32,605 nt of DNA from Streptococcus saliviloxodontae (GTDB lineage Bacteria; Bacillota; Bacilli; Lactobacillales; Streptococcaceae), in assembly GCF_016908655.1 (NCBI RefSeq), contig NZ_JAFBEI010000028.1, forward strand, positions 1 through 32,605, in the 5' to 3' direction. Of the stretch, positions 22,720 to 31,739 are shown piece by piece. The position numbers were made by a program, and so were the translations under genes. Every line of letters starts with the position of its first letter. Within the stretch, counting starts at the first letter, position 1. The notes beneath the pieces are model-generated. The model saw only the letters and a list, made by a program, of their open reading frames with translations, had not been told where the DNA came from and searched no databases.

Positions 22720-23778
22720 ATGGCTAAAAAATCATCTGAAAATGGCTTTGTTAACCTTGTAAAAAGTAAAGGTTTCCAAGCAACATCACTTGTTGTTGTT
22801 TCTGCTTTAATGGCATCAGGGATTACTTACATCGGTATCAAAGGTGGAAACTCATCTGAGACAAACCTTGTTACGATGAAAGGTAACAGCATCAACGTGT
22901 CAGATTTCTATCAAGAAATTAAAACAACTTCTACAGGTCAACAATCAATGTTGACATTGATTTTGACTCGTGTATTTGAAGAGCAGTACGGTAGCAAAGT
23001 ATCTAATACGAAAGTAGATGAAGCATATAATAAAGCAGCTTCAAACTACGGTACATCATTTTCAGCAGCACTGACATCAGCTGGTTTGACTGCAGATACT
23101 TACAAGCAACAAATTCGTACAACAATGTTGATTGAGTATGCAGTAAAAGAAGCTGCTAAGAAAGAATTGACAACAGCTAACTACAAAGAGGCTTTCAAAA
23201 CATACGTTCCTGATACTAAAGTTCAAATCATTAAATTGAGTGATCAAGATACCGCTAACACTGTTCAAGCTTCAGCAGCTGCTGCAGGAGCAGATTTTGC
23301 CTCTATCGCTAAAGATAAGACAGAAGAAACGGATAAAAAATACGAATACACTGTCAATTCATCAAGTACAGATCTTCCAAGTGATGTCTTATCAACAGCC
23401 CTTTCTCAAGATGCGGGTACTGTCTCAAGTGTTATCTCTGTTTTAGACTCTTCAACTTATAAATACAGCTACTATGTTGTTAAAACAGTGTCACGTGAAG
23501 AGAAAAAATCAGATTGGAAATCATATAAATCTCAATTGAAGACTTTGTTGATGAATAAATACACAACAGATTCAAGTTATCAAAATAAAGTAATTGCAGC
23601 AGCGCTTGATAAAGCAAATGTTAAAATTAAAGACACTGCCTTCTCAACTGTTCTTGCGCAATATACAAACACATCAAGTAGCTCATCATCAAGTTCATCA
23701 AGCTCATCATCAACAACTGAAAGTTCAAGTACAACAACGACAACTGACAGTTCAAGCACAACAAGCTCTTCAAACTAA
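22720..23778 (+). CDS. prsA: Foldase PrsA (extracellular parvulin-type chaperone)
   Basis: PrsA helps exported proteins fold at the outer face of the membrane. The 352-residue product has an N-terminal hydrophobic segment (about 22-42), the SurA-like N domain (NVSDFYQEIKTTSTGQQSML onward), a central parvulin-like region (about 170-250) and a Ser/Thr-only low-complexity tail (about 315-352). Unlike pneumococcal and Bacillus PrsA, which are lipoproteins with an LxxC lipobox, this protein contains no Cys at all, so it must be held by the hydrophobic segment or be released. AGGAG at 22701-22705 is 14 bases from the ATG, longer than usual; an in-frame stop just upstream rules out an earlier start. 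Confidence 0.9.
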   Translation: MAKKSSENGFVNLVKSKGFQATSLVVVSALMASGITYIGIKGGNSSETNLVTMKGNSINVSDFYQEIKTTSTGQQSMLTLILTRVFEEQYGSKVSNTKVDEAYNKAASNYGTSFSAALTSAGLTADTYKQQIRTTMLIEYAVKEAAKKELTTANYKEAFKTYVPDTKVQIIKLSDQDTANTVQASAAAAGADFASIAKDKTEETDKKYEYTVNSSSTDLPSDVLSTALSQDAGTVSSVISVLDSSTYKYSYYVVKTVSREEKKSDWKSYKSQLKTLLMNKYTTDSSYQNKVIAAALDKANVKIKDTAFSTVLAQYTNTSSSSSSSSSSSSSTTESSSTTTTTDSSSTTSSSN

Positions 23779-23784
23779 AGTAGC

Positions 23785-23813
23785 TTGACCTAAGACCTAA
23801 AATCAAGTAAAAT
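23785..23813 (+). promoter_or_regulatory. Promoter of the alaS T-box transcript
   Basis: TTGACC (23785-23790), 17-base spacer, TAAAAT (23808-23813). It lies just after the prsA stop. Confidence 0.75.
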
Positions 23814-23819
23814 AAAGAG

Positions 23820-24030
23820 TATGTGAGTCTATCTCACAACTCAAATAGGGAAAGAGACTCGTCTTCCGGAAACAGAAAAGTGGCGGTTGCTGTGAGCCAT
23901 GGATGGAATGAGTGCTTTGCTACCCTATTTTATAACTCAAATATAATAATGGAGAATGACAAGATCATTGAATGAAGGTGGTACCGCGGTTTTTCGCCCT
24001 TCGTCGATTTGATTTTGTCATTTTATTTGT
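23820..24030 (+). promoter_or_regulatory. T-box riboswitch (alanine) upstream of alaS
   Basis: The T-box core AATGAAGGTGGTACCGCGG lies at 23971-23989. Stem I is closed by AAATAGGG (23843-23850) pairing with CCCTATTT (23923-23930). The specifier is most likely GCT (Ala) at 23919-23921, just before A; another GCT lies at 23914. The terminator form is visible as AATGACAAGATC (23955-23966) pairing with GATTTTGTCATT (24011-24022), followed by a T-rich stretch, and it encloses the T-box sequence. Uncharged tRNA-Ala should stabilise the antiterminator and switch alaS on. Confidence 0.92.
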
Positions 24031-24189
24031 TTATTAACCAGAATAACAATGAAAGGAAGTGTTTAGTTAGCTAGTCTAACTGAACTCGCCCTAAGGTCTG
24101 TGTGAAAAAAATAACGTTAGACTAGGTGTTAGCACTTGGGTCAACTTTCCTATTTTCACCGTGACGTTTACGGGCTTGGTATCTTAATT
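24031..24189 (+). other. Extra alaS leader with a 10-bp inverted repeat
   Basis: Between the T-box terminator and the alaS ATG lie about 160 bases that T-box leaders do not need. CTAGTCTAAC (24071-24080) and GTTAGACTAG (24116-24125) are exact reverse complements, spaced by 35 bases. No Shine-Dalgarno sequence is seen close to ATG 24190; TGGTATCTT (24177-24185) is a weak extended -10-like sequence near the start. Confidence 0.4.
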
Positions 24190-26808
24190 ATGAAACAATT
24201 GTCTTCTGCACAAATTCGTCAAATGTGGTTAGATTTCTGGTCATCAAAGGGTCACTCTGTTGAGCCCTCTGCTAATCTTGTTCCAGTCAATGACCCAACG
24301 CTTCTTTGGATTAACTCAGGGGTTGCGACCTTGAAGAAATATTTTGATGGGTCAGTTATTCCTGAAAATCCACGTATTACCAATGCTCAAAAATCTATCC
24401 GTACTAACGATATCGAAAATGTTGGTAAAACAGCTCGTCACCACACCATGTTTGAAATGCTTGGTAACTTCTCAATTGGTGATTACTTCCGTGACGAGGC
24501 TATCGAGTGGGGATTTGAGCTCTTGACAAGCCCAGAGTGGTTTGACTTCCCTAAAGATAAGCTCTATATGACTTACTACCCAGATGATAAGGATTCATAC
24601 AACCGTTGGATTGCTTGTGGTGTTGAACCAAGTCATTTGGTGCCAATCGAAGATAACTTCTGGGAAATCGGTGCAGGTCCTTCAGGTCCAGATACAGAGA
24701 TCTTCTTTGATCGTGGAGAGGACTTTGATCCAGATAATATCGGACTTCGTCTTTTGGCTGAAGATATTGAAAACGATCGTTATATCGAAATCTGGAATAT
24801 CGTCTTGTCACAATTTAATGCTGATCCAGCTGTGCCACGCTCTGAGTACAAAGAATTGCCTAACAAAAACATTGATACGGGTGCAGGTCTTGAACGTCTT
24901 GCAGCTGTCATGCAAGGGGCAAAAACAAACTTTGAAACTGACCTCTTCATGCCGATCATCCGTGAAGTAGAAAAATTATCTGGTAAAACTTACGATCCAG
25001 ATGGTGATAACATGAGCTTCAAGGTCATTGCCGACCATATTCGTGCTCTTTCATTTGCTATTGGTGATGGTGCCCTTCCTGGAAATGAGGGACGTGGCTA
25101 CGTTCTTCGTCGTCTCCTCCGTCGTGCTGTTATGCATGGTCGTCGTCTTGGTATCAATGAGACCTTCCTTTATAAATTGGTTGTGACTGTTGGTCAAATC
25201 ATGGAAAGCTACTATCCAGAAGTTCTTGAAAAACGCGATTTTATTGAGAAAATCGTTAAACGTGAGGAAGAAACCTTTGCACGTACCATTGATGCAGGTA
25301 GTGGCCACTTAGATTCATTGCTTGCAGACTTGAAAGCGGCTGGCAAAGACACCCTTGACGGTAAAGACATCTTCAAACTTTACGATACCTACGGCTTCCC
25401 AGTAGAACTAACTGAGGAATTGGCAGAGGATGCTGGCTACAAGATTGACCACGAAGGCTTCAAAGCAGCCATGAAGGAACAACAAGACCGTGCGCGTGCA
25501 GCAGTGGTCAAAGGTGGCTCAATGGGTATGCAAAACGAAACCTTGGCTGGTATTGTTGAAGAGTCAGTGTTTGTTTACGGTGCGGACGCTCTTACTTCAA
25601 ATCTTTCAGTCATTATTGCTGACAATGAGCGTACAGAAGCTGTTTCAGAAGGTCAAGCTCTTCTTGTCTTTAGTCAAACACCATTTTACGCTGAGATGGG
25701 TGGACAAGTTGCTGATCACGGTGTTATTAAAAATGACAAGGGAGATGTTGTTGCAGAGGTTGTCGATGTGCAGAAAGCGCCAAATGGTCAGCCACTTCAT
25801 ACCGTCAATGTCTTGGCGTCACTTTCTGTTGGTACAACTTATAAGCTTGACATTAACAAAGAGCGTCGTTTGGCTGTTGAGAAAAACCATACAGCAACAC
25901 ACTTGCTCCACGCGGCTCTTCACCATGTGATTGGAGATCATGCTACTCAGGCTGGTTCATTGAATGAAGAAGAATTCCTTCGTTTCGACTTTACGCACTT
26001 TGAGGCAGTGACAGCTGAAGAATTGCGTCGTATTGAAGAAGAAGTTAACGAACAGATTTGGAAAGCTATCCAAGTTGTGACCGTTGAAACAGACGTGGAT
26101 ACTGCCAAAGAAATGGGAGCTATGGCACTCTTTGGTGAAAAATATGGTAAGGTTGTCCGTGTCGTCACTATCGGTGACTACTCTATCGAGCTTTGTGGTG
26201 GTACGCATGTTTCTAACACGTCAGAAATCGGTCTCTTCAAGATTGTCAAAGAAGAAGGTATCGGTTCGGGAACACGTCGTATTCTTGCGGTAACTGGTAA
26301 GCAAGCTTTTGAAGTTTATCGTAGCCAAGAAGATACGCTTAAAGAGATTGCGGCTACGGTTAAAGCACCACAATTGAAAGATGCAGCAGCTAAGGTACAA
26401 GCTCTCAGCGACTCTCTTCGTGATCTTCAAAAAGAAAATGCAGAGCTTAAAGAAAAAGCAGCAGCAGCAGCATCTGGGGATGTCTTTAAGGATGTCCAAG
26501 AGGCAAATGGTGTACGCTTCATCGCTAGCCAAGTAGACGTTGCTGATGCAGGTGCTCTTCGTACCTTTGCTGACAATTGGAAACAAAAAGACTACTCAGA
26601 TGTCCTCGTTCTTGTGGCAAGTATCGGTGAGAAAGTCAATGTCCTTGTAGCAAGTAAATCAAAAGATGTTCACGCAGGAAATGTGATTAAAGAACTAGCA
26701 CCGATTGTAGCAGGTCGTGGTGGTGGTAAACCAGATATGGCCATGGCAGGTGGTAGTGATGCAAGTAAAATAGCAGAGCTTCTAGCAGCAGTTGGAGAGA
26801 AACTTTAA
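24190..26808 (+). CDS. alaS: Alanyl-tRNA synthetase
   Basis: AlaS charges tRNA-Ala and edits mischarged Ser and Gly. The 872-residue product has class II motifs in the N-terminal domain ([34 protein letters not shown]), [13 protein letters not shown] in the tRNA-recognition part, the editing domain with zinc ligands in NHTATHLLH and ELCGGTH, and a C-terminal coiled-coil ([19 protein letters not shown]) followed by the C-Ala domain with [17 protein letters not shown] 24190 gives the standard family start and length. Expression is controlled by the T-box. The ribosome-binding site is poor. Confidence 0.97.
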   Translation: MKQLSSAQIRQMWLDFWSSKGHSVEPSANLVPVNDPTLLWINSGVATLKKYFDGSVIPENPRITNAQKSIRTNDIENVGKTARHHTMFEMLGNFSIGDYFRDEAIEWGFELLTSPEWFDFPKDKLYMTYYPDDKDSYNRWIACGVEPSHLVPIEDNFWEIGAGPSGPDTEIFFDRGEDFDPDNIGLRLLAEDIENDRYIEIWNIVLSQFNADPAVPRSEYKELPNKNIDTGAGLERLAAVMQGAKTNFETDLFMPIIREVEKLSGKTYDPDGDNMSFKVIADHIRALSFAIGDGALPGNEGRGYVLRRLLRRAVMHGRRLGINETFLYKLVVTVGQIMESYYPEVLEKRDFIEKIVKREEETFARTIDAGSGHLDSLLADLKAAGKDTLDGKDIFKLYDTYGFPVELTEELAEDAGYKIDHEGFKAAMKEQQDRARAAVVKGGSMGMQNETLAGIVEESVFVYGADALTSNLSVIIADNERTEAVSEGQALLVFSQTPFYAEMGGQVADHGVIKNDKGDVVAEVVDVQKAPNGQPLHTVNVLASLSVGTTYKLDINKERRLAVEKNHTATHLLHAALHHVIGDHATQAGSLNEEEFLRFDFTHFEAVTAEELRRIEEEVNEQIWKAIQVVTVETDVDTAKEMGAMALFGEKYGKVVRVVTIGDYSIELCGGTHVSNTSEIGLFKIVKEEGIGSGTRRILAVTGKQAFEVYRSQEDTLKEIAATVKAPQLKDAAAKVQALSDSLRDLQKENAELKEKAAAAASGDVFKDVQEANGVRFIASQVDVADAGALRTFADNWKQKDYSDVLVLVASIGEKVNVLVASKSKDVHAGNVIKELAPIVAGRGGGKPDMAMAGGSDASKIAELLAAVGEKL

Positions 26809-26809
26809 G

Positions 26810-26986
26810 ATGTCACGGTTTCAAAAGCTTACTCTTATCTTTTTAGGCATCGCTGATTTAGCACAGTTAATCCATACGATTTGGTTGTTTTTGCATGGGG
26901 AATCTTGGTTGCTAGCAGCTATGATTTGTCTTGTTTTGACAGGGCTTATTCATAACTTGTTGAAACAGTTCACATCAGGTGATTGA
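26810..26986 (+). CDS. Small membrane protein, unknown function
   Basis: A 58-residue open frame begins one base after the alaS stop, with GGAGAG (26794-26799) ten bases upstream inside alaS. It is mostly two hydrophobic segments (about 8-27 and 30-47), with a Lys/Arg-containing N-terminus and the short tail KQFTSGD. I do not recognise the family. Its tight link to alaS and its position before the operon terminator suggest it is translated, under T-box control. Confidence 0.65.
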   Translation: MSRFQKLTLIFLGIADLAQLIHTIWLFLHGESWLLAAMICLVLTGLIHNLLKQFTSGD

Positions 26987-27042
26987 TAGGCTTATTTGAG
27001 ATTATCATCTACTTGTTCTTGGAAATGATAGATTAAATGAAT

Positions 27043-27085
27043 AAAAATGATTTTGAATAAATTTTCAAAATCATTTTTTATTTTT
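27043..27085 (+). terminator. Terminator of the alaS operon
   Basis: AAAAATGATTTTGAA (27043-27057) pairs perfectly with TTCAAAATCATTTTT (27064-27078), loop of 6, followed by a T-rich run. An ARG-box-like sequence (AATGAATAAAAATGATT, 27036-27052) overlaps its left arm. Confidence 0.85.
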
Positions 27086-27105
27086 TATAATTTTACAAAA
27101 ATGTA

Positions 27106-27134
27106 TTGACTTATGAATAAAAATACATTAAACT
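27106..27134 (+). promoter_or_regulatory. argCJBD promoter with ARG box in the spacer
   Basis: TTGACT (27106-27111), 17-base spacer, TAAACT (27129-27134). TATGAATAAAAATACATT (27112-27129) fills the spacer and fits the Gram-positive ARG box (CATGAATAAAAATKCAAK-type) bound by ArgR/AhrC. Repression by arginine is expected. Confidence 0.85.
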
Positions 27135-27165
27135 TTAATTTATAAATATTCGAGAGGTGTTGTAT

Positions 27166-28191
27166 ATGAAGGTTTCGATTGTAGGTATAACAGGATATAG
27201 CGGCTTGGAATTGCTGAAGATATTGAATAATCATAAAAAAGTTCAGGTAGTGTCTATTCATGCAACAAAAGAGGTAGGTCAATGTATATCTGATATTTAT
27301 CCACATTTGACAGATCAATGTGATTTGGTCATCGAAGCCTTTGATGCTGCAGAGATTATGTCTAAGTCTGATTTGGTTTTCTTTGCAACACCATCTGGAA
27401 TTGCTTCTCATTTATCTGAGCCGTTTGTAGAGGCTGGTTTTCCTGTCATTGATTTATCAGGAGACCATAGATTATCTGCAACTAGTTATAGTGAGTGGTA
27501 TGCTAAAGAACCAGCCAAGCAGGCTATTTTAGATCAGTTTGTTTACGGTTTGGCTGAGTTCACAGATGTTAAAGGCAAGAAATTTATTGCTAATCCAGGT
27601 TGCTATGCGACTGCTACGGAGTTAGCTCTCCTTCCTTTGGTTCAAGCTGAAGTTCTTGAGAAGGATAGTAGTATTATTGTTGATGCTAAGAGTGGTTTGA
27701 CAGGAGCTGGTAAGGGTTTGTCAGATAGCAGCCACTTTGTGAATGTTCATGATAATTATGTCACTTATAAGTTGAATAAGCATCAGCATATTCCAGAAAT
27801 TGAGCAGGCATTACACTTGTTCGATGCTGACTTGTTACCTATTCAGTTCTCAACGTCTTTATTGCCAATCAATAGAGGTATTGTTTCAACCTCTTACCTA
27901 AAAGTAAAAGAAGGGGTGAGTCAAGAGGCGGTTCAAATGATTTTTGAGAAAGCTTATGCTGATAAGGTTTTTGTCCGCTTGTCTAAGGGTTTGCCAGATT
28001 TGCACCAAGTGTTGGGAACTAACTATACTGATATTGGTTTTCAAGTGAATGAAAAAACAGGTATTTTAACAGTGATTTCCGTTATTGATAATTTGATAAA
28101 AGGAGCGGCTGGTCAGGCCGTGCAAAATCTCAATCTGATGATGGGATGGGATGAGGCAGAAGGTTTGCCAGTGCAGGCGACTTATTTGTAA
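27166..28191 (+). CDS. argC: N-acetyl-gamma-glutamyl-phosphate reductase
   Basis: ArgC reduces N-acetylglutamyl-phosphate to the semialdehyde with NADPH, the third step to ornithine. The 341-residue product has the nucleotide-binding start [13 protein letters not shown], the catalytic Cys146 in NPGCYAT, and the ISGDHRL-like block (DLSGDHRL). The ATG at 27166 is preferred over an upstream in-frame TTG (27157), because GAGAGGTG (27152-27159) is six bases away. It is the first gene of argCJBD, 21 bases before argJ. Confidence 0.95.
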   Translation: MKVSIVGITGYSGLELLKILNNHKKVQVVSIHATKEVGQCISDIYPHLTDQCDLVIEAFDAAEIMSKSDLVFFATPSGIASHLSEPFVEAGFPVIDLSGDHRLSATSYSEWYAKEPAKQAILDQFVYGLAEFTDVKGKKFIANPGCYATATELALLPLVQAEVLEKDSSIIVDAKSGLTGAGKGLSDSSHFVNVHDNYVTYKLNKHQHIPEIEQALHLFDADLLPIQFSTSLLPINRGIVSTSYLKVKEGVSQEAVQMIFEKAYADKVFVRLSKGLPDLHQVLGTNYTDIGFQVNEKTGILTVISVIDNLIKGAAGQAVQNLNLMMGWDEAEGLPVQATYL

Positions 28192-28212
28192 AAGATAGAA
28201 AAGAGAGTAGTT

Positions 28213-29406
28213 ATGAAAGTAATTGATGGTAATATTGCAAGTCCTTTAGGATTTTCAGCGGATGGATTACATGCTGGATTTAAAAAATACAAGATGGATT
28301 TTGGATGGATTGTGTCAGAAGTGCCCGCCAGTGTAGCAGGTGTTTACACGACAAATAAGGTGATTGCAGCACCTTTAATTGTCACTAAGCAATCTGTGCA
28401 AAAAGCAGGCCAGATGCAGGCAATTGTTGTCAATTCAGGAGTTGCCAATTCCTGTACTGGTGTTCAAGGGATGGATGATGCTTTTGAAATGCAAGCTTTG
28501 ACAGCAGATAAGTTAAAGATTGACCCAGAGCTTGTTGGGGTTGCATCAACAGGTGTTATTGGAGAATTACTTCCTATGGATACCTTGAAAAATGGTCTTT
28601 CTAAGATTGTGGTTAATGGTAACGCCGATGATTTTGCGAAAGCTATTTTAACGACTGATACAGGTGTCAAGACTATTTCAGTAACTGAGGAATTTGGTAG
28701 AGATATTGTGACTATGTCAGGAGTTGCCAAGGGTTCAGGGATGATTCATCCTAATATGGCAACCATGCTTGCTTTCATTACTTGTGATGCCAATATTTCG
28801 AGTGAGACCTTGCAGCTGGCCTTGTCAAGCAATGTTGAGACAACCTTTAATCAGATTACCGTGGATGGTGATACGTCAACTAATGATATGGTTTTAGTTA
28901 TGTCAAACGGTTGTACAAAAAATAAGGAAATTTTACCAGACACAGAAGACTTCGAAAAATTCAAAGAGATGCTGTCATTTGTGATGCAAGATTTGGCTAA
29001 AAAAATCGCTAAAGATGGTGAAGGGGCTTCTAAATTGATTCAAGTTGATGTTGTCAATGCCCCTAACCAACTAGATGCACGTATGATGGCTAAATCAGTT
29101 GTTGGTTCTAGTCTTGTAAAAACAGCTATCTTTGGTGAAGACCCTAACTGGGGCCGTATTTTAGCGGCTGTTGGCTATGCAGGTGTAGATGTTCCTGTTG
29201 ATCATATTGATATTCTATTGGGAGATTTACCAGTTATGATAGCGTCGAGTCCTGTTAGCTTTGATGAAGAAGCTATGGCAGATATTATGCATGCAGATGA
29301 GATTACCATCACTGTGGACTTGCATGCAGGTGCTGAAACAGGAACAGCCTGGGGATGTGACCTGTCTTATGATTATGTTAAAATCAATAGCCTCTATAGA
29401 ACGTAA
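28213..29406 (+). CDS. argJ: Bifunctional glutamate N-acetyltransferase / amino-acid N-acetyltransferase
   Basis: ArgJ moves the acetyl group from N-acetylornithine to glutamate, recycling acetate and releasing ornithine; bifunctional forms also use acetyl-CoA. The 397-residue precursor has the self-cleavage site HPNMATMLAF, with Thr184 becoming the nucleophile of the beta chain. GEDPNWGRI and the C-terminal AWGCDLSYDYVKINS..YRT are family signatures. AAGAGAG precedes ATG 28213. With ArgJ present no separate argE is needed. Whether the enzyme is mono- or bifunctional cannot be read from the sequence. Confidence 0.96.
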   Translation: MKVIDGNIASPLGFSADGLHAGFKKYKMDFGWIVSEVPASVAGVYTTNKVIAAPLIVTKQSVQKAGQMQAIVVNSGVANSCTGVQGMDDAFEMQALTADKLKIDPELVGVASTGVIGELLPMDTLKNGLSKIVVNGNADDFAKAILTTDTGVKTISVTEEFGRDIVTMSGVAKGSGMIHPNMATMLAFITCDANISSETLQLALSSNVETTFNQITVDGDTSTNDMVLVMSNGCTKNKEILPDTEDFEKFKEMLSFVMQDLAKKIAKDGEGASKLIQVDVVNAPNQLDARMMAKSVVGSSLVKTAIFGEDPNWGRILAAVGYAGVDVPVDHIDILLGDLPVMIASSPVSFDEEAMADIMHADEITITVDLHAGAETGTAWGCDLSYDYVKINSLYRT

Positions 29407-29415
29407 GGAGTTAAG

Positions 29416-30153
29416 ATGTCTCAAGTTATTGTCATAAAAATTGGTGGTATTGCAGGTCAATCGTTGGCACCTGATGTTGTTGCGACTTTACAAAAATGGC
29501 AGGTGGCAGGTCATCGCCTGGTTGTGGTTCATGGTGGCGGTTTTGCGATTTCAGATGTATTGGAAAAGGCAGGACACGAGACAGTCAAGTGCGATGGCTT
29601 ACGTGTCACTGCAAAAGAAGATATGCCTTTGATTGTTGAGGCTCTTGTGGATAGGGTTGGGAAGTCTCTGGCTGAAAAGTTAGATGAAGCAGGACTTGCG
29701 ATTCATCAGTTGACTTTGGAGCAACTACAGTTGGTTGAAGCGACCTTTTTGGACAAGGCTAAATATGGCTATGTGGGGAGTGTGACCAGTATTGATCAGT
29801 CGCTTCTACAAGGTCTGTTAGTTGAAGGAAAAATTCCTCTCCTAGCTAGCTTGGCTTATTCGCCATCTGGAGAAATACTAAATGTTAATGCTGACTATCT
29901 TGCTAAATCGGTAGCAATAGCTTTAAAAGCGGATCGTTTGGTATTGATGACAGATGTTAAGGGGGTCATGGAAGACGGTCAGGTCTTAGCTCAGCTATTG
30001 ACCAAAGAGATTCAAGGTAAGATTGCTTCTGGGGTGATTACTGGTGGCATGATTCCCAAGATAGAGTCGGCGGCAGAAACAGTCGAAGCTGGTGTCGGTC
30101 AGGTTGTTATCGGAGACAACCTAGAGACAGGAACGATCATTAGTAAGGAGTAA
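29416..30153 (+). CDS. argB: Acetylglutamate kinase
   Basis: ArgB phosphorylates N-acetylglutamate, the second step of arginine synthesis. The 245-residue product has the amino-acid kinase start IKIGGIAGQSL, the nucleotide/substrate loop VVHGGGFAISDVLEKAG, NVNADYLAKSVA, and ITGGMIPKIESA. The short length, without an N-terminal extension, fits the arginine-insensitive type; this is inference. AAGGAG at 29405-29410 precedes the ATG. Nine bases separate it from argJ and three from argD. Confidence 0.95.
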   Translation: MSQVIVIKIGGIAGQSLAPDVVATLQKWQVAGHRLVVVHGGGFAISDVLEKAGHETVKCDGLRVTAKEDMPLIVEALVDRVGKSLAEKLDEAGLAIHQLTLEQLQLVEATFLDKAKYGYVGSVTSIDQSLLQGLLVEGKIPLLASLAYSPSGEILNVNADYLAKSVAIALKADRLVLMTDVKGVMEDGQVLAQLLTKEIQGKIASGVITGGMIPKIESAAETVEAGVGQVVIGDNLETGTIISKE

Positions 30154-30156
30154 GTA

Positions 30157-31287
30157 ATGACAAAATTATTTCAAAACTATAAGAGGGCAGCTATTGAGTT
30201 TGTAAAAGCTGAAGGGAACTATCTATTTGATCAAGATGGTAAGAAGTATTTGGATTTTTCAAGTGGTATCGGTGTGACCAATCTCGGTTTTCATCCCTAT
30301 GTTCAAGAAGCCTTGCAAAAGCAGGTTAGCCAAATTTGGCATACGCCTAACCTCTATATTAATAGCTTACAAGAAGAGGTAGCAGATAAGTTGATTGGCG
30401 ACAAGGACTATCTTGCCTACTTTGCTAATAGTGGTGCTGAAGCTAACGAAGCAGCGATTAAGTTGGCGAGAAAGGCTACTGGCAAGCAGGAAATCATCTG
30501 TTTTGTCAATTCTTTTCACGGGCGTACTTTTGGAGCGATGTCGGCGACTGGTCAGGACAAAATAAAAGAGGGATTTGGAGACGGTGTGCCTCACTTTAAG
30601 TATGGTATTTATAATGACATACAATCCGTCAAAGACTTGGTGACTGATCAGACTGCTGCTGTTATGTTGGAGTTGGTTCAAGGGGAATCTGGTGTTCAAC
30701 CAGCAGAAGCGAGCTTTGTCAAAGCATTAACAGCATTTTGTCAGGAGCAAGGGATCTTGCTCATTGTTGATGAGGTTCAGACTGGGATGGGGAGGACAGG
30801 GAAACTCTTTTCTTTCCAGCATTATGGGATTGAACCTGATATTTTCACGCTGGCTAAAGGGCTTGGGAACGGCGTTCCAGTCGGTGCTATGTTGGCCAAA
30901 TCAGCACTAGGGGGAGCTTTTTCTTATGGAAGCCACGGATCTACCTTTGGTGGGAATAAATTAGCGATGGCAGCCAGTTCTGCGGTCTTAGATGTGATGA
31001 CGAGTGATTTTTTGGATGAGGTTTTGCAAAAAGGGCAAAGTCTTCAAAAACAGTTGGTTGATGCCTTGGAAAACAATCCTCTAGTGACTCAAGTCAGAGG
31101 AGTAGGGTTGATGATTGGTATCGAAACCACTGGTGATTTAACTGATCTTGTTAGTAAAGCGCGTGACAAAGGTTTGGTTGTTTTAACAGCAGGTACGAAT
31201 GTTATTAGGTTATTACCACCATTAACGGTAGAAAAAGACGAATTAGAAGAAGCTATTAATATTTTGACAGATATTTTTAGAATATGA
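30157..31287 (+). CDS. argD: Acetylornithine aminotransferase
   Basis: ArgD converts N-acetylglutamate semialdehyde to N-acetylornithine using glutamate and pyridoxal phosphate. The 376-residue class III aminotransferase shows SGAEANEAAIKLAR, SFHGRTFGAMSATGQ, the Asp of IVDEVQTGMGRTG, and the cofactor Lys234 in LAKGLGNGVPVGAM. Its ribosome-binding site, AAGGAG, lies in the last codons of argB, so translation is coupled. It is the last gene of the operon. argF and argGH are not in the window. Confidence 0.96.
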   Translation: MTKLFQNYKRAAIEFVKAEGNYLFDQDGKKYLDFSSGIGVTNLGFHPYVQEALQKQVSQIWHTPNLYINSLQEEVADKLIGDKDYLAYFANSGAEANEAAIKLARKATGKQEIICFVNSFHGRTFGAMSATGQDKIKEGFGDGVPHFKYGIYNDIQSVKDLVTDQTAAVMLELVQGESGVQPAEASFVKALTAFCQEQGILLIVDEVQTGMGRTGKLFSFQHYGIEPDIFTLAKGLGNGVPVGAMLAKSALGGAFSYGSHGSTFGGNKLAMAASSAVLDVMTSDFLDEVLQKGQSLQKQLVDALENNPLVTQVRGVGLMIGIETTGDLTDLVSKARDKGLVVLTAGTNVIRLLPPLTVEKDELEEAINILTDIFRI

Positions 31288-31302
31288 TAAGTAGGAGAAG
31301 TG

Positions 31303-31346
31303 TCTATAAAGCAGGTTATTTTAATGCTTTGTATAGGCGCTTTTTT
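31303..31346 (+). terminator. Probable terminator of argCJBD
   Basis: TCTATAAAGCA (from 31303) pairs with TGCTTTGTATAGG (31325-31337, one bulge) across about 11 bases, followed by CGCTTTTTTA. Confidence 0.6.
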
Positions 31347-31660
31347 ACTGCTATAAGATTTCGATACGAGATGATATCGAGGAGTATATTACTGAAAAGA
31401 CATAAAAAAATAAACGAACATTAGAAAATAATAATGAAAAGGGTTTGATTGGGGATTTTGACAAGTGACGTCTGCCTATCTTGAGTTTATCGAAAGTTAA
31501 GATTCTCTTATATGATAAGTGTTTTGTTTTGTTTGAATTGTTTGAAAAATTCAAAATATATTTTAATGGAATTGTATAAAAAAGTAGTCACTGTTCTGAA
31601 AAAGCTTGGAAATAAAGAGTTTATCAATATAAAAAATAGTCAAAAAATTATATTTTTGTG
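31347..31660. other. AT-rich intergenic region without recognisable features
   Basis: About 310 bases between the arg terminator and the next promoter. A minus-strand open frame (31351-31554) is AT-rich, has no ribosome-binding site or known motif, and is not supported. No repeat or RNA motif was recognised. Confidence 0.4.
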
Positions 31661-31689
31661 TTGACTGTTAATAAAAATAAGTTTATTAT
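31661..31689 (+). promoter_or_regulatory. Promoter of the repeat-containing secreted protein
   Basis: TTGACT (31661-31666), 17-base spacer, TATTAT (31684-31689). The leader of about 44 bases holds a small hairpin (TTGTAT..ATACAA, about 31705-31727) just before GGAGG. Confidence 0.75.
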
Positions 31690-31739
31690 GTTTCTGTAAT
31701 GGTGTTGTATTGTTACAAATATACAATTTGGAGGAAATT

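Noticed and set aside
26221..26586. Minus-strand open frame of 121 codons within alaS
   Set aside because: It is a shadow of the well-conserved alaS reading frame, with no ribosome-binding site and a Cys/Phe-rich composition typical of antisense frames.
27060..27074. CodY-box-like AATTTTCAAAATCAT
   Set aside because: Matches the CodY consensus only partly (about 11 of 15) and is simply the loop and right arm of the alaS terminator.
31351..31554. Minus-strand open frame of 67 codons after argD
   Set aside because: AT-rich, no ribosome-binding site and no motif; likely chance.
31661..31690. ARG-box-like TTAATAAAAATAA in the promoter of the repeat protein
   Set aside because: Lacks the TGAAT and the right half of the ARG box; AT-rich spacer similarity is expected by chance.
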